DNA from: Siphonodentalium dalli | Lineage: Eukaryota > Mollusca > Scaphopoda > Gadilida > Siphonodentaliidae | Assembly: GCA_032622095.1 (NCBI GenBank) | Contig: CP136064.1 | Location: forward strand, 111,276,004-111,340,003 | Reading direction: 5' to 3' | Length of the DNA: 64,000 bases | Shown here: in pieces, positions 1 to 10,482 of the stretch | Layout: every line of letters begins with the position of its first letter | How positions within the stretch are numbered: position 1 is the stretch's first letter | Notes under the pieces: model-generated | The model's database searches: none | What the model was told of the DNA's origin: nothing | Seen by the model: the letters and a program-made list of their open reading frames with translations, nothing else | Made by a program: the position numbers and the translations under genes

Positions 1-360
1 CATTGACTAGCGTTATAGACCTTTCTTTGCAGGCAGGGGACCACCCAGTCCGAGTGGATCCCAACCCCATGGCACCCGATCATACGGGCCTGAAACCATG
101 CTGCCAACTCTGCGCGCTTCGGTATATGCCGGAATTGTCCTATCAACATTCGACAATAAAAACAGGCAAAGACGTTTGCGCTGTCCAGCTCAGCTTTCGA
201 GGAAGCTCTTTGACTAGCCATCAAACCTTTCCTTGCAGGCAGGGACCAACCCATATGAGGGGATCCCAACCACATGGCACCAGCCGCCCAATCATAAGGG
301 CCTGAGATCATGCTGACAACTCTGCTCGCTTCGGTCTATGCTGGATTTGTCCTATTTTCC
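1..360. repeat. Two-copy tandem duplication, ~208-bp unit
   Basis: A segment beginning near TTGACTAGC and containing CAGGCAGGG, GGATCCCAACC, ATGGCAC and GGGCCTGA recurs about 208 bases later, at roughly 2-150 and 210-355, with scattered substitutions. It may continue off the left edge. The short open frame across it shows no recognisable protein. I read it as a degenerate tandem duplication of unknown origin. Confidence 0.7.
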
Positions 361-802
361 TTAAACATGCCTTCAACAGGACCACTTAGGTCGGGGGAGC
401 TCCTCTCCATCATGGCTCTTAAAATTCAATAAGTAACAACATTATAAAGGAATGTGTGTCCTTTACTAGGAGGATAAAAATTTTCATTTGTTCCCTTAAT
501 CAGCGAGCCTTTTTGGAGGGGGTCTTCCCCTAGTTTGCTGCATGCCTCACACTAACATATCACACACCTAGGTCGTTCTGCTGCATGTTTGGGGGGGAAA
601 GTGACATGATGTTCTGGGCAGAGGCTCCGAACTGAATATTCCGCATGGTGACAATTTACCCGTGGTTATCATCTGATTACATTGTACATCATTTGAACTG
701 ATTTCAGTTGTCAAAGAGCCAAAGGGCCTTCTGCAATGATCTCATTGTGACTTATAGATCACCTTGATATATAATTTTTATATCATTTTTATATATTTAT
801 AT
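361..802. other. Unassigned non-coding stretch
   Basis: I see no long open frame, splice-flanked exon, terminal repeat or RNA gene here. The DNA is moderately AT-rich with short homopolymers. Confidence 0.5.
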
Positions 803-1160
803 CAGTCCTTCCCAGGAGACGGGAGTGATTGCTCTCGAACCCGTATGCACTCGTAATTTTCAATTCACGTGTGCTAAAATTCGCACCCATCCTTCTTCAC
901 AAAATACTAATGGAGACTGTAATTGTTGGTTCAATATTGAACTATTTTAAGGTTTATTTAGATGCTTTACCATCTCAGTGCAACTATGGCATATTAAAGT
1001 GTAACTAGACATAGGTCTATTTAACAATGACTTTTGGTTTGAGCAAAAACCAAACTTACATGTACAATTATGGTATCGTATGGGTGCCATATTACACCCG
1101 TCTTCTGCATTACGGGAGCAAATAAATGCTCTCGGTGTGTTTTCCTCATGGGAAGGACTG
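803..1160. mobile_element. Short non-autonomous TIR element (CAGTCCTTCCCA termini)
   Basis: The left end CAGTCCTTCCCA (803-814) is matched by its reverse complement TGGGAAGGACTG at the right end (1149-1160). Imperfect internal complementarity continues, for example GACGGG and GCTCTCG on the left against the 1095-1140 segment. The 358-bp length and lack of coding capacity fit a MITE. The CAGT terminus recalls Tc1/mariner, but a TA duplication is not clear at the edges, so the superfamily is open. Confidence 0.55.
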
Positions 1161-1805
1161 TTTATATACTCGTAAGATTTGTATCACAGGATTTCTGTCG
1201 GATATCCTGTGATGCATAGGTACCTCAGAGAGGGCTCCCTCTGTTCAGATGGCTTGACTCCATTATCGTTGTACAACCTGTTTGGCCTAATGGGTTCTCA
1301 ACTCAATCCCTGTGCCACAAATTTGGCATCAGGTTCTCTGGCTTTTTCTTTGGCGAATAGCAGTTAGTTAACTTAGGTTGTCTCGCCATCGATGGAGTGG
1401 GCCTCCGTCTGCAGGTCGTTCTGTCGCTAAGGCGGAGAGTGAGTTAGTCTCCTTCCTTCATGATCCTGCATCATGGGACCTTGACGGGTGGGACCTTAGA
1501 ACAGACAGCTGAAGAAGACGACACAGAGAGGAACGAAGAGTTTCTTCTAACGTTATACTTGCTCGGTTCGCTCACAACTATGCATTGGATGGCACCTCAT
1601 GGGATGTTTGTTTCAAAACAAGGGGGGCGGTACACATTTGAGCAATATAGCACTCTAACTATATGAGTTATTTCACGTAAATAATCCTAACAGATTCATT
1701 AAAGTGTTCATATATGGTACAATCTGTTTTAGAAGAGTACCTTTACTCAAAATTTGGCTATTAACTTTATTGCTCGTGCCTCCTCCTGGGCTTGCATTCT
1801 AATCC
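1161..1805. other. Unassigned non-coding stretch
   Basis: Open frames here (1179-1367 and 1460-1666) are short and resemble no family I know. No exon-like signals stand out. Confidence 0.4.
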
Positions 1806-1807
1806 AT

Positions 1808-1900
1808 ATAGTTCAGTGTGAGGGCTTCCTTTGGCGGAAATATGATATTTTTAAAAATATAATATATATTTCCTTAAAGAAAGCCTGAACACTGAACTAT
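1808..1900. repeat. Imperfect hairpin ending ATAGTTCAGT/ACTGAACTAT
   Basis: ATAGTTCAGT (1808-1817) pairs with ACTGAACTAT (1891-1900). The inner arms carry GGCTTCCTTTGG against CCTTAAAGAAAGCC, around an AT-rich centre of alternating ATATTT and AAATAT. One half of the same sequence recurs in direct orientation at 2120-2182, abutting the satellite array, so this is probably a terminal piece of the satellite-bearing element rather than a host structure. Confidence 0.6.
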
Positions 1901-2119
1901 CATAGGGCCCTCCCATGGCGGTGCCATTCCCAACCCCGCGACTCGCCAATCTTCTGATTGAGTTGAAAATAAACTGGCTAATTCAATCTGTACAGTGAAT
2001 TATATTGGGACTGCGCATGCGTGACTGATACCGAGGCAAGCCACTGACCATTAGTTACCGTAGGCGACCAAAAAGTTAACCCTTTTCTGCTATGGTTTAC
2101 AAACGCAGGACATCTATCC

Positions 2120-2182
2120 ATATAGTTCAGTGTTCAGGCTTTCTTTAAGGAAATATATATTATATTTTTAAAAATATCATTT
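2120..2182. repeat. Half-copy of the 1808-1900 hairpin, next to the satellite array
   Basis: This begins TATAGTTCAGTGTTCAGGC, continues through a short A/T palindromic tract, and runs straight into the first ~165-bp monomer. Its position suggests it is the boundary of the element that carries the array. Confidence 0.5.
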
Positions 2183-3680
2183 TGGGGTCATTCGGCCAAA
2201 AAACATGGCCGCCAGCAGCCACCTTGTATTTTACTCTTTGTATGACTAAATCCTTTAGCACGGGCTACAGGTCGTACCTTTAGTCTGATCATCATAAAAT
2301 TTGTCATGGCTGTTGAAATTGGAATGTAGATGGGAACGAGTCATTTTGGGGTCATTCGGACAAAAAACATGGCCACCAGCGGCCATCTTGGATTTCAAAA
2401 TTTAATCCATTAGCACGGGCCACAGGTCGTACTGTTCGTCTGATCATCATGAAATTTGTCATGGATGATAATATTGACATGTAGATGGGAACGAGTAATT
2501 TTGGGGTCATTCGGCCAAAAAACATGGCCGCCAGCACCCATCTTGGATTTTACTCTTTGTATGACTAAATTCTTTAGCACAGGCTGCAGGTCGTACCTTT
2601 AGTCTGATCATCATAAAATGTGTCATGAATGGAGCCCTGGGAATTAAGGAAAATTTGCCTAGGCAATATATTTTCCTAGGTGAAAGTAATCGGCCTATAA
2701 GGCAAAAACAGATTTTACCTAGGCAATTTGCAACAATATTGCCATCTCAAATCAATATGATTCAATAATAACCTGAAATGCTTAGTTATTTTGGGGAACA
2801 TGATTTTCAGGCCACTATTCAACATATATGTACAATTCCACAAATCATCTCCAAAATAAGTGTCCTAACAGGGTAGCTAGTTAATGGCCCAGTGCCATGG
2901 AAACAATTGTAGGGCAATACCGGTATATATGAAGAGTGATTTAAACAAGTCATTTTGGCTAAAGAGGTTCTATTTCTGATAGACACAAATCAATTTTAGT
3001 AACCCAATGAACTTGTTTTATCTATGAAATATAATTGCCTAGGCAAACCGATTTTGCCTCTGCTTTTACCTAGGCATTGCCTATTGCCTAGGCTAATTCC
3101 CAGGGCTGTGAATGTTAATAATGACATGTAGATGGGAACGAGTCATTTTGGGGTCATTCGGCCAAAAAACATGGCCGCCAGCAGCCATCTTGGATTTTAC
3201 TCTTTGTATGACTAAATCCTTTAGCACGGGCTACAGGTCGTACCTTTAGTCTGATCATCATAAAATTTGTCATGGCTGTTGAAATTGAATGTGAATGGGA
3301 ACGAGTCATTTTGGGGTCATTCGGACAAAAAACATGGCCGCCAGTGGCCATCTTGGATTTCAAAATTTAATCCATTAGCACGGGCCACAGGTCGTACTGT
3401 TCGTCTGATCATCATGAAATTTGTCATGGATGTTAATATTGACATGTAGATGGGAACGAGTAATTTTGGGGTCATTTGGCGAAAAAACATGGCCGCCAGC
3501 AGCCATCTTGGATTTTACTCTTTGCATGACTAAATTCTTTAGCATGGGCTACAGGTCGTACCTTTAGTCTGATCGTCATAAAATTGGATGTTTACGATGA
3601 CATGTAGATGGGAACGACTCATTTTTGGGGTCATTCGGCCGAAAACATGGCCGCCAGCAGCCATCTTGGATTTTACTTTT
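2183..3680. repeat. Satellite array of ~165-bp monomers with CATGGCCGCCAGCAGCC core
   Basis: About seven monomers, near 2183, 2341, 2500, 3140, 3305, 3460 and 3620, each contain the order: TTTTGGGGTCATTCGG, CATGGCCGCCAGCAGCC, ATCTTGGAT, ATGACTAAAT, TTTAGCAC, ACAGGTCGTAC, GATCATCATAAAATTTG and ACATGTAGATGGGAACGAG. The array is interrupted by the insertion at 2633-3107. Related monomers recur at 19950-28740. Oyster 'pearl' elements and Helitron-associated elements with central ~160-bp tandem repeats are the closest architecture known to me; the assignment is by architecture only. Minus-strand open frames through the array are by-products of the repeat. Confidence 0.85.
2633..3107. mobile_element. 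hAT-like MITE inserted in a satellite monomer
   Basis: A 14-bp perfect TIR, AGCCCTGGGAATTA, starts at 2633 and its complement ends at 3107. Flanking octamers ATGAATGG (2625-2632) and GTGAATGT (3108-3115) differ at two ends but both derive from the monomer sequence ATGAATGT, consistent with an 8-bp target duplication. The subterminal motif TTGCCTAGGCAA recurs several times near both ends. The element is 475 bp with no coding capacity. An 8-bp TSD suggests hAT; the superfamily is inferred. Confidence 0.75.
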
Positions 3681-4280
3681 CTCTTCATGTCTATAAACTA
3701 GTATTAGACATTCAACTTTCCACATTCCTAATCGCTCCATTGACTGTAATACATTAAATTATTCTCTTTCCAAGTTGAGCTACAGTGTCATTGACACTTT
3801 CATTTTAATATGTGATGGAAGGTGGGGTTTATTTTAATTTTTATACTCCCTTTTGAAAAGGTTTGGATTATTTGATCTGAACCAAAGCTGTCATGCGTGT
3901 TCCCAGCTAAAAATAAAGGCCAAGTTTGAATATGGGTTCTGTCCAATTATTTTCACATGAGTTACAGCCCTTTTTCGACTTAGAATTTGAACACATTTTG
4001 GCATTGAAAATAGGGGTATATGATATCAGATATTCTTTGTAAGCTCAGATTGTTATTGTATTTTGTGGTAGTACAATTTAAAATTTCTAAAGGGCATATT
4101 TTGCCATGCCCTAGCGATGTTTTTGTTCATTCTTGATGACATCCTCACAAACAAATTCATAAATTTCAGAATAACGAATTATCAATAGCCCTTGAAAAAA
4201 CATTAACCTCTTAGATGCTATATGTCTGCACTATCTACGGATCTAAAACGCCACACTATGTGCTATACGTCCTTAGACTC
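3681..4280. repeat. Conserved flank of the satellite-bearing element, then unassigned DNA
   Basis: 3715-3815 (CTAATCGCTCCATTGACTG, then CCAAGTTGAGCTACAGTG and TCATTGACACTTTCA) recurs beside satellite monomers at 21430-21495, inverted near 25630-25710, and in part inside both arms of the giant element (36535-36575 and 46665-46705). It is therefore part of the repeat family. Nothing recognisable follows from 3820 to 4280. Confidence 0.6.
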
Positions 4281-4340
4281 CTTACTGAGTATGGACATTC
4301 CTTACTGAGTATGGACATTCCTTACTGAGTATGGACATTT
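4281..4340. repeat. 20-bp unit repeated three times
   Basis: CTTACTGAGTATGGACATTC occurs three times in a row, the last copy changed in its final bases. It is a minimal minisatellite, with no sign of function. Confidence 0.9.
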
Positions 4341-4627
4341 TTCAGCGCATTAACAGAAGGCCATCAGTGACAAAAGGCATTTCCAAATTAGAGCCTCGAA
4401 ACCAGTGTATCTCAACATTTTAAATAGTGTATGATGTTCCAAGATTGTGTATTAGACTAGCCTTTGCACAGAATCAGTTCCAGGGTTGTCGCAACATTCC
4501 CTTTATATGGCTATAATGTCAAATTTTTTATCATTCAGTTTAAACATATGTGTGCCATTTGCAGCTCATCCTACGTGAATGTTACATTCTTCTAGCAAGT
4601 CAAGACCTTGAGTCCTGACGATTCAGA

Positions 4628-4876
4628 TTAACCCTTCCATGACTGGATTTGCGAAAACCCTGTGCCAATGCATTCTCTTATATTTGTGAGTCTCCCATAG
4701 GGAGCCTCGCATATATAAGAGAATGTATTGCCCTAACAATATTTACCTTGACCTTGTAAGCCAGTGCAGTCTTTTATATATGCGAGGCTCCCCATGAGAG
4801 ACTCACATATAAGAGAATCCACTGGCACATAATCTTTAATGCTGCACCAGCGCAGCTTCAATCATGAAAGGGTTAA
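4628..4876. mobile_element. TTAA-flanked MITE with two hairpins (copy 1)
   Basis: The ends are TTAACCCTTCCATGA and TCATGAAAGGGTTAA, an imperfect TIR including the TTAA target. Inside are two stem-loops built on CATTCTCTTATAT...ATATAAGAGAATG. Further copies lie at 17196-17345 (right half only) and 17928-18184. TTAA targets with CCCTTT ends are typical of piggyBac-type MITEs. The element sits just upstream of the first visible UBE2J2 exon. Confidence 0.8.
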
Positions 4877-4926
4877 ATGAACCATCTGCTTATATAGTCC
4901 ACTAACACATGCACTACTATTTCCAG

Positions 4927-5017
4927 GTTATGTCTGTCAATAAGTGATTTTCATCCTGATACATGGAACCCAGCATGGTCAGTGGCTACCATTCTCACAG
5001 GTCTTCTCAGTTTCATG
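4927..5017 (+). CDS. UBE2J2: UBE2J2-type ubiquitin-conjugating enzyme, exon with the catalytic cysteine
   Basis: The exon lies between acceptor TTCCAG and donor GTAAGT. The first base completes a codon split by a phase-2 intron; the next 30 codons read [17 protein letters not shown], then [13 protein letters not shown]. This is the active-site block of UBE2J/Ubc6 E2 enzymes, which have a Cys-Leu-Ser-Ile-Ser motif instead of the usual HPN-flanked site; the catalytic Cys codon is at 4931-4933. UBE2J2 is a tail-anchored ER enzyme that passes ubiquitin to ERAD ligases and can modify hydroxylated residues (known for the family). Exons for the first ~90 residues were not found and presumably lie upstream of this window. 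Identity is strong because four exons match the family in order. Confidence 0.96.
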
Positions 5018-5553
5018 GTAAGTCGGCTAAGTCCTCCCGAAATATCTTATGTATTAGTTATATATATATTTATTACATAATTAGCCTCTAAATCCGGCCT
5101 CATATTTTTAGTAAGACACACATGTATTATAAGCACGTGCAGTGATGTAAGAGCTTAGACAATGATATCGCTGTCAATGCCGGGATTTTATTATTATGTT
5201 AGTTAGAATATAATTATGATATTCAATTCGTGTTATTTAGTGTTGACTCTGGTATAAAAATGGGTGATACGGGTGGTTGAACAATTTTGTCAACATGAAA
5301 ACATGCATTTAAAATGGAACTATATTTTTTCTTGAAGGTGTCTTTACTTCCTCTTTGTTTGTGTTATAAGGAAATCAATATTATTTTTTATTTAACCCCA
5401 GCTGTTTTGAGATTAATTTCCAAATTTAGTGCACTTGGTTACTAAATTTTGTATAGAATTGCGACTCATTAGAGATCCTCAACATATATGCTCCTGTTGA
5501 GAGATGTCAAATTTAAGCAAATTCTGTTTTGTCTATTCCATGCATCAGTCTCC
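5018..5553 (+). other. UBE2J2 intron, 5' part
   Basis: This is the start of the 2.7-kb intron between the catalytic exon and the next. I see only AT-rich DNA without repeat structure. Confidence 0.6.
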
Positions 5554-5821
5554 TTAACCATTTTTATACTAAATACTCATTGATGAGTAGTTCCCTAAGG
5601 AAATGTTCAAATAATGAGTTCAACAAATGACCATAGTTTACTGAACTTATTATCTAAACATTTCCCTTCAATGAATATGAATCCTTCTGAATGTCTGTTG
5701 TTTTTTGCCTGTCTCTTGTCTGCTCATTTTTCATGATCACCCCTCAAAATGAATAATAGACCATTCTAATATATACAATTATAACTGGGTGAGGGGATCA
5801 ATTTTGTACAGGAAGGGTTAA
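5554..5821. mobile_element. TTAA-flanked MITE, second family
   Basis: The left end TTAACCATTTTTATAC and the complement of the right end, TTAACCCTTCCTGTAC, match at most positions, and both edges are TTAA. The interior includes ACTCATTGATGAGTAG, TTCCCTAAGGAAATG and AATGAATAATAGACCATT. Diverged relatives form an inverted pair at 14828-15321. It is 268 bp and non-coding, most likely piggyBac-type. Confidence 0.65.
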
Positions 5822-7009
5822 CTCACTCAACGACGAGCTTCATACATGTATCATATTTGAGCATTGGTCACTTTAGGGTGATTTTCAAGCTTTAGAGCAA
5901 TGATTTTTGTTGGTGAAATAACTTGATATGAAATAGTTATCAAAGTAAGTTTCCTGGTTTGTGGTGTCTATGTCAATGTTAATACACAGTCCCAGTATAC
6001 AGGTCTGTGAAATTTTACCGTACCATATTTTTTCTGGGTGTTCTAATTATTTTAAATGTGGACCTTGATTTGTCGGCGCTATAAACTAACTAATATTAAT
6101 TGACCTGTTTCTATGACATTAACAATAGAAAGCGAACACATAGAGCAAAATGCCAGTTAAAGGTATACAATCCGATTCGATGGTCCCCATATCATCAGAT
6201 TCTAACAACAACAACAGCATTTCTTGAAATGCCGCTTCAGTTATCAGAATTGATTAGTTGCCAAAAAATAATGCTAACCGCTGTCAACTATAGAAAAAAA
6301 TGACCCAAAAAGTGTTATATATCAACATCTTGTCCAACGAAATTTGGTATCGAGAGTATGTCGGTCGGCATTCGTCGTATATTTGCCAGGCCGCCAAATA
6401 TTCCAGGTGTGAAAAATAACAGATTTCAAAATTTGATATTTGATAACTCTGAGCTGATGGGTGGGTTCCTGGACTGGAATCCAAAAAATTTTGCTCCCGA
6501 AGTCAAAGAAATAGTAATTTACGAGTGTTTAATCGGATTATGCATCTTTAAACTAGCCTGACATGTGTGAATTACCCAAAGTGTTATAAATTTCCAGGCT
6601 TAATTATAAAAAACATTATGCAATTTATGCTCCATCCTGTCAACTTTGTTGTCTGACACTTGATACTCAATTGTTTTGCAATGATGAATTATCATAACAT
6701 GATGCTATTAACACACAGGGCTTTTAACAAAGACAAATGTTTAATGACATTCGGTATTAAATAGAGTTGTCTCTCTTGGGACAATGTATGCTAACCATAA
6801 TGATGGTGTGAACTACTCAAACTTTGCCTGGAAACAGTAATTTTTGTTAACAATTCTTGTTGTCTGCTTGAACATTTGAACATATTGTTGGCGGATAATT
6901 AATGATTGTCTTATTATAATATTACGTTTATGAAATGAATTTCTGACAGATATTTTATTGACTAAATTCCGAATATAGGCATGTGTGCAGTGAGTATATA
7001 TTTAAAATG
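5822..7009 (+). other. UBE2J2 intron, central part
   Basis: Open frames at 6100-6303 and 6358-6561 are short, overlap on both strands and resemble no known protein. No terminal repeats were noticed. Confidence 0.45.
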
Positions 7010-7645
7010 GGGTTTAGTTGGTTTAACTTATTTATATTGCAAAATAGTATATGTGACAATAAGGATAGGGGCACAAGAGCTGGCCACTTAGGCTTGCCAG
7101 CTCTGGTACAAAACATCCAGTACAACGTGTGGCAGTATATATGAACAGTAGAAAGAAATAAAACATTAATAAGTGGGGATATATATATACAGTAGATCAG
7201 AAAAATGAACTATTTGCTATGCATTATGCATATTATAGCATGGGTGTGGTATGGGTGGAAAGTGGTAGAAGAATGGGGCTGACACCTTTTATCCATCGCG
7301 GCTTTACCTAAGAGACAAGATGATGCGAAAAAACCACCAGTATGAAAATGAATGAATATGGATTTCAAGAATGAGGGACTATAAAGTGTTACTTTAAAAA
7401 CGATTTGTCTTATAGATAAAGCTTTGGACGGCCTAAAAAATGAGTTCATTGTCTTCTTCGTCATATAAGGAGCATGTAAAGAAAAAGTGGCGCACATCTT
7501 CAGTTCCGTAGTCACATGCACATATTGCGTGTGGGGATATATGATTTCTCAATTTATTCCAGTTCAAATCACTATAACAGATAAATCGCCGTTGGTAGAG
7601 ACTCTTCTCCAATTCACCTACAGCTAATGCCGCCATCACGGATAT
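7010..7645 (-). pseudogene. 3' fragment of a non-LTR retrotransposon (RT C-terminus plus 3' UTR)
   Basis: On the minus strand, 7639-7433 encodes a 68-residue tail with the cysteine/histidine cluster CACDYGTEDVRHFFFTC, the zinc-knuckle-like end found on many invertebrate LINE reverse transcriptases. It is preceded by QRRFICYSDLNWNKLRNH, like the conserved segment before that cluster. The reading then breaks, and similarity of the type '..TLYSPSFLKSIFIHF..' continues in another frame down to about 7290. A presumed 3' UTR with AGAGCTGGCAAGCCTAAG follows to about 7010. The fragment is 5'-truncated, frame-shifted and antisense within a UBE2J2 intron. The clade is not determined. Confidence 0.7.
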
Positions 7646-7733
7646 GGAATTGAAAGTGCCAAGTTGTTTCCATGTGTATTTGAGGAAAAGTAAGCAAATT
7701 GAATGATATTATAATATTTTATTTTATTTTCAG

Positions 7734-7781
7734 CTGGAGAAGAGCCCCACACTTGGAAGCATAGATACTTCAGACTACACT
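7734..7781 (+). CDS. UBE2J2: UBE2J2-type enzyme, 16-codon exon
   Basis: Between TTTTCAG and GTGAGT, 16 whole codons read LEKSPTLGSIDTSDYT. This corresponds to the segment after the catalytic domain helix in UBE2J2 (pattern E-K-x-P-T-L-G-S-I). The exon is in phase 0 at both ends and continues the previous exon (…LLSFM) exactly as in the family. Confidence 0.95.
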
Positions 7782-8144
7782 GTGAGTACACTCCATATTC
7801 TAATTGCATTTTATAATATTTAACTAAGATCTTTGAACATTTCTTCATAAATTTTCTATAGTTGTAATTGAATGGCCATACATTTTAATGAAGGACCTTA
7901 GAAATACTTTGTAAATTGTTGACAGTGTCCATTCATCAAAGCGATAGATAAAGTTTGGCAATATTTCTATATATCTGTGAAATGTTTGCAGTTGTTGCGT
8001 TTAATTACCTACTTTTTGCTACAGTAATGCCCTGAATAAATTATTTAGACTATTACTGTATGACATTAAACTCCAACCAAACAAACAAACCTATTTCTCG
8101 TTATGAGTCATGACTAAATAAAGATTTTTATTCTGTTTTTTCAG
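7782..8144 (+). other. UBE2J2 intron (363 bp)
   Basis: Short intron bounded by GTGAGT and a pyrimidine tract ending TTTTTTCAG. No inserted element was recognised. Confidence 0.8.
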
Positions 8145-8225
8145 AAAAGACAACTAGCATCACAGAGTGGACCATACAACTTAAATGACAAAATATTCTG
8201 TGAATTGTTCCCAGTATTGGTGGAG
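8145..8225 (+). CDS. UBE2J2: UBE2J2-type enzyme, 27-codon exon
   Basis: Between TTTTTTCAG and GTAAAC, 27 codons read KRQLASQSGPYNLNDKIFC then ELFPVLVE. The pattern K-R-Q-L-A-x-Q-S, N-L-x-D-K and F-C-E-L-F-P closes the UBC fold in UBE2J2. The exon is in phase 0 at both ends. Confidence 0.95.
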
Positions 8226-8392
8226 GTAAACTATAGTTCATTTCAGTAAAACCATTTTGATGGGTGGCCTATAAGCCAGTAAACAGCCCTGTGTGTGGCA
8301 TTTCCAGGGTCTTTTTATAACCCTGTGATGCCCACTAGTAAACAATGAAATAAGCAGAACTGGTAAAACGACTTGTAGCTCTTTCATCACTG
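8226..8392 (+). other. UBE2J2 last intron, start
   Basis: Start of the 2.26-kb last intron; no recognisable content before the hairpin at 8393. Confidence 0.5.
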
Positions 8393-8455
8393 CTGCCCGC
8401 TAAAGCAGGCACAATGTAATTTATGTTCAGCACTGCAGCCTGCTTTAGTGGGCAG
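8393..8455. repeat. 63-nt stem-loop with 18-bp stem
   Basis: CTGCCCGCTAAAGCAGGC pairs with GCCTGCTTTAGTGGGCAG over 18 positions with one G-T, leaving a 27-nt loop. It lies in a UBE2J2 intron on the transcribed strand, so it could fold in the pre-mRNA. It may equally be a tiny palindromic element. Confidence 0.75.
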
Positions 8456-9582
8456 AGCATAATTTTTGAGAATAAAACAATATTTCCAGGGATATACCAA
8501 TGATTTTATTGGTTACCGACTTGGATATCCTTTGGGTGATATTTGGTATCAATACTAATTGATTGGTGCATACACAGACCTAACATGTATGACTGTAAAG
8601 AGATTTTCCCGGCCTTAATATAGACAGCACCTGTATGATGTCACAATTACTATTTTGGGGATTACTAAAAATGGTTGACGCAATACTGCCGACAGGTGTT
8701 TTGTTTTGAGTCACATACCGATTTAGTTTATTATTGTTTATCACAAACATATACCAATAACATTATAAGTTTATGAGATAAAGATTATTATGTTTTATTT
8801 GTGGTATCTGTCTATTGTCTACTATTTTGTACGCAATGTTACACAAATCACTTTTAAATAGACTTAACAGGCCTATTATGGGAAACTATGTCTATTTCGG
8901 TCAAATAATTTCTTTTTGGGCATGCTAGGTTAGTACTGGTCTGTTCCGGCCTTTGACAAAGCAATTAGGTACAATGAACTGATTGGTAAAACATTTGAAA
9001 CCATGCAGGGTGTCATTACCACTATGTATATACACCACATGTGCAAGAAATTAATACATGTAGTTGTGGGACACATTTTTATGCTATTCAAGATATCCCA
9101 GATATAGGTGATACAATTAGTGTTTATTGGGTTTCAATGTCCCTACTCAGTTCTTACCTGTACACACCTGATATATCATTTTGAGGTGAGGTCACCAACT
9201 GATATATAACACAAATTGAAGGTCACTTATTAACGATCATAAAACATGCAGTTTACCATATCCGACATCACTCTAAAGGTAGAATTGAAGCAATATATCA
9301 AGGAAATATAATTAGGCAAGCTGTAAATCTATATCTAATATAAATCTATATCTATATCTATATCTGTATATTCAGTGATGAAAGAGTTAAACACTTACGA
9401 TTTGAGTGCAAACATGATTCACGATCTAATTCAAATAGCGCTTGGAAAGTTAGAATGTGTCATTTGCTGAATCTGTGATTATTTTATTTTATGATCTCAA
9501 TGAACTTTTTTATTTTTTAATTATCATACCTGATGCACTGTTACATATAGAGAAGTAATGTGCTATAGCACCTAAAAAATGT
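8456..9582 (+). other. UBE2J2 last intron, central part
   Basis: AT-rich, with a short (TATCTA)n-like tract near 9340-9368. No exon, ORF or terminal repeat was recognised. Confidence 0.5.
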
Positions 9583-9920
9583 GGAGCTCCGTGGTCCAGT
9601 GGTTGGCGAGTTGGACTTGCCTTCGCTGTCAACACAGCTGGATGAGTTTTCGCAGCCCGCCGCTGGTCTAACGCGAGTCTCACACAGCAGTGGCTTGGCC
9701 AAATTGATCGATGTGCAATTATCGGATTGTATGCTGTTCATATTTCACACCAAGTTGTGACGCTTAAGCAAGGTCGCTCATACTGTGTCTGTTTCCTACC
9801 ACTCATGCGTTGAAAAGGGTACCTGATTATCAGCAGCGAAAATATTGTCAGTATGCTGGCCACATTGTGGCTGTACCTCCCCCTGATGGGGGAACTTTGT
9901 AACATTGAAATAATAATAAT
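9583..9920 (+). mobile_element. tRNA-derived SINE
   Basis: The head GAGCTCCGTGGTCCAGTGG contains a pol III A-box-like TGGTCCAGTGG (9592-9602), followed about 50 bases later by a degenerate B-box-like segment (GAGTTTTCGCAGCCC, 9644-9658). A ~200-bp body with CTTAAGCAAGGTCGCTCA follows, and the 3' end is a short (AAT)n tail. This is the order of a tRNA-type SINE. It lies in the sense orientation of the last UBE2J2 intron. No exact target duplication was established. Confidence 0.75.
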
Positions 9921-10100
9921 ACACAGCTCAAGATTACATGAGTTAGGACAAAACTTTTGTGAGCTGATGTCTCGATAAACGTGAATTTATGATCCGGGGG
10001 AAATTTTTATGATTGTAAGCAACACAAAGCTAAATTGGCTAAAGTCGCCTAAATGATGTAATTTCGAGCTGTGACTTTCACCTAAAGTTGAAATACGTTA

Positions 10101-10313
10101 TTAACTTTTCAGTGCCAAGTCCGATTTTTGTATCAACCCATATTTCCTTGATCATTTTTCAAATTTATTGATTATAATAATGTGATACATTGATGGAAAG
10201 AGCTCTAGAGCTCTTTCCATCAATGTATCGCATTATTATAATCAATAAATTTGAAAAATGATCAAGGAAATATGGGTTGATACAAAAATTGGACTTGGCA
10301 CTGAAACGGTTAA
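10101..10313. mobile_element. Full-length palindromic (snapback) MITE with TTAA ends
   Basis: The two halves, 10101-10206 and 10207-10313, are near-perfect reverse complements meeting at AGAGCTCT|AGAGCTCT with no spacer. Only a few mismatches are seen, such as CCGATT against AATTGG. Both edges are TTAA, followed by variants of CCGTTTCAGTGCC. The transcript of the intron could form a ~100-bp hairpin. TTAA suggests a piggyBac-like mobiliser (inferred). Confidence 0.8.
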
Positions 10314-10482
10314 GGAAAATGTATTAACTAGGAAATATATTACCTGTATTATTATTTCAATTTTATAATGTTCCCTGTCAGAACATCAAAACGATCTCAA
10401 GTTGTAAAATATGGTCTTGACGGGCATAGCCAGAATAGAGATTCATGGCATGATCGATCATCAAAAACCTTTGCTTTTTCAG

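Noticed and set aside
2352-3449. Paired open frames on both strands across the satellite
   Set aside because: They follow the monomer period and are by-products of the repeat.
1-4900. The missing 5' exons of UBE2J2
   Set aside because: I looked for sequence encoding the N-terminal UBC segment and the block just before the catalytic cysteine and found none. They likely lie upstream of the window.
10411-10482. Upstream extension of the last UBE2J2 exon by the open frame starting at 10411
   Set aside because: The family sequence starts exactly after the CTTTTTCAG acceptor at 10482; the preceding codons have no counterpart in UBE2J2.
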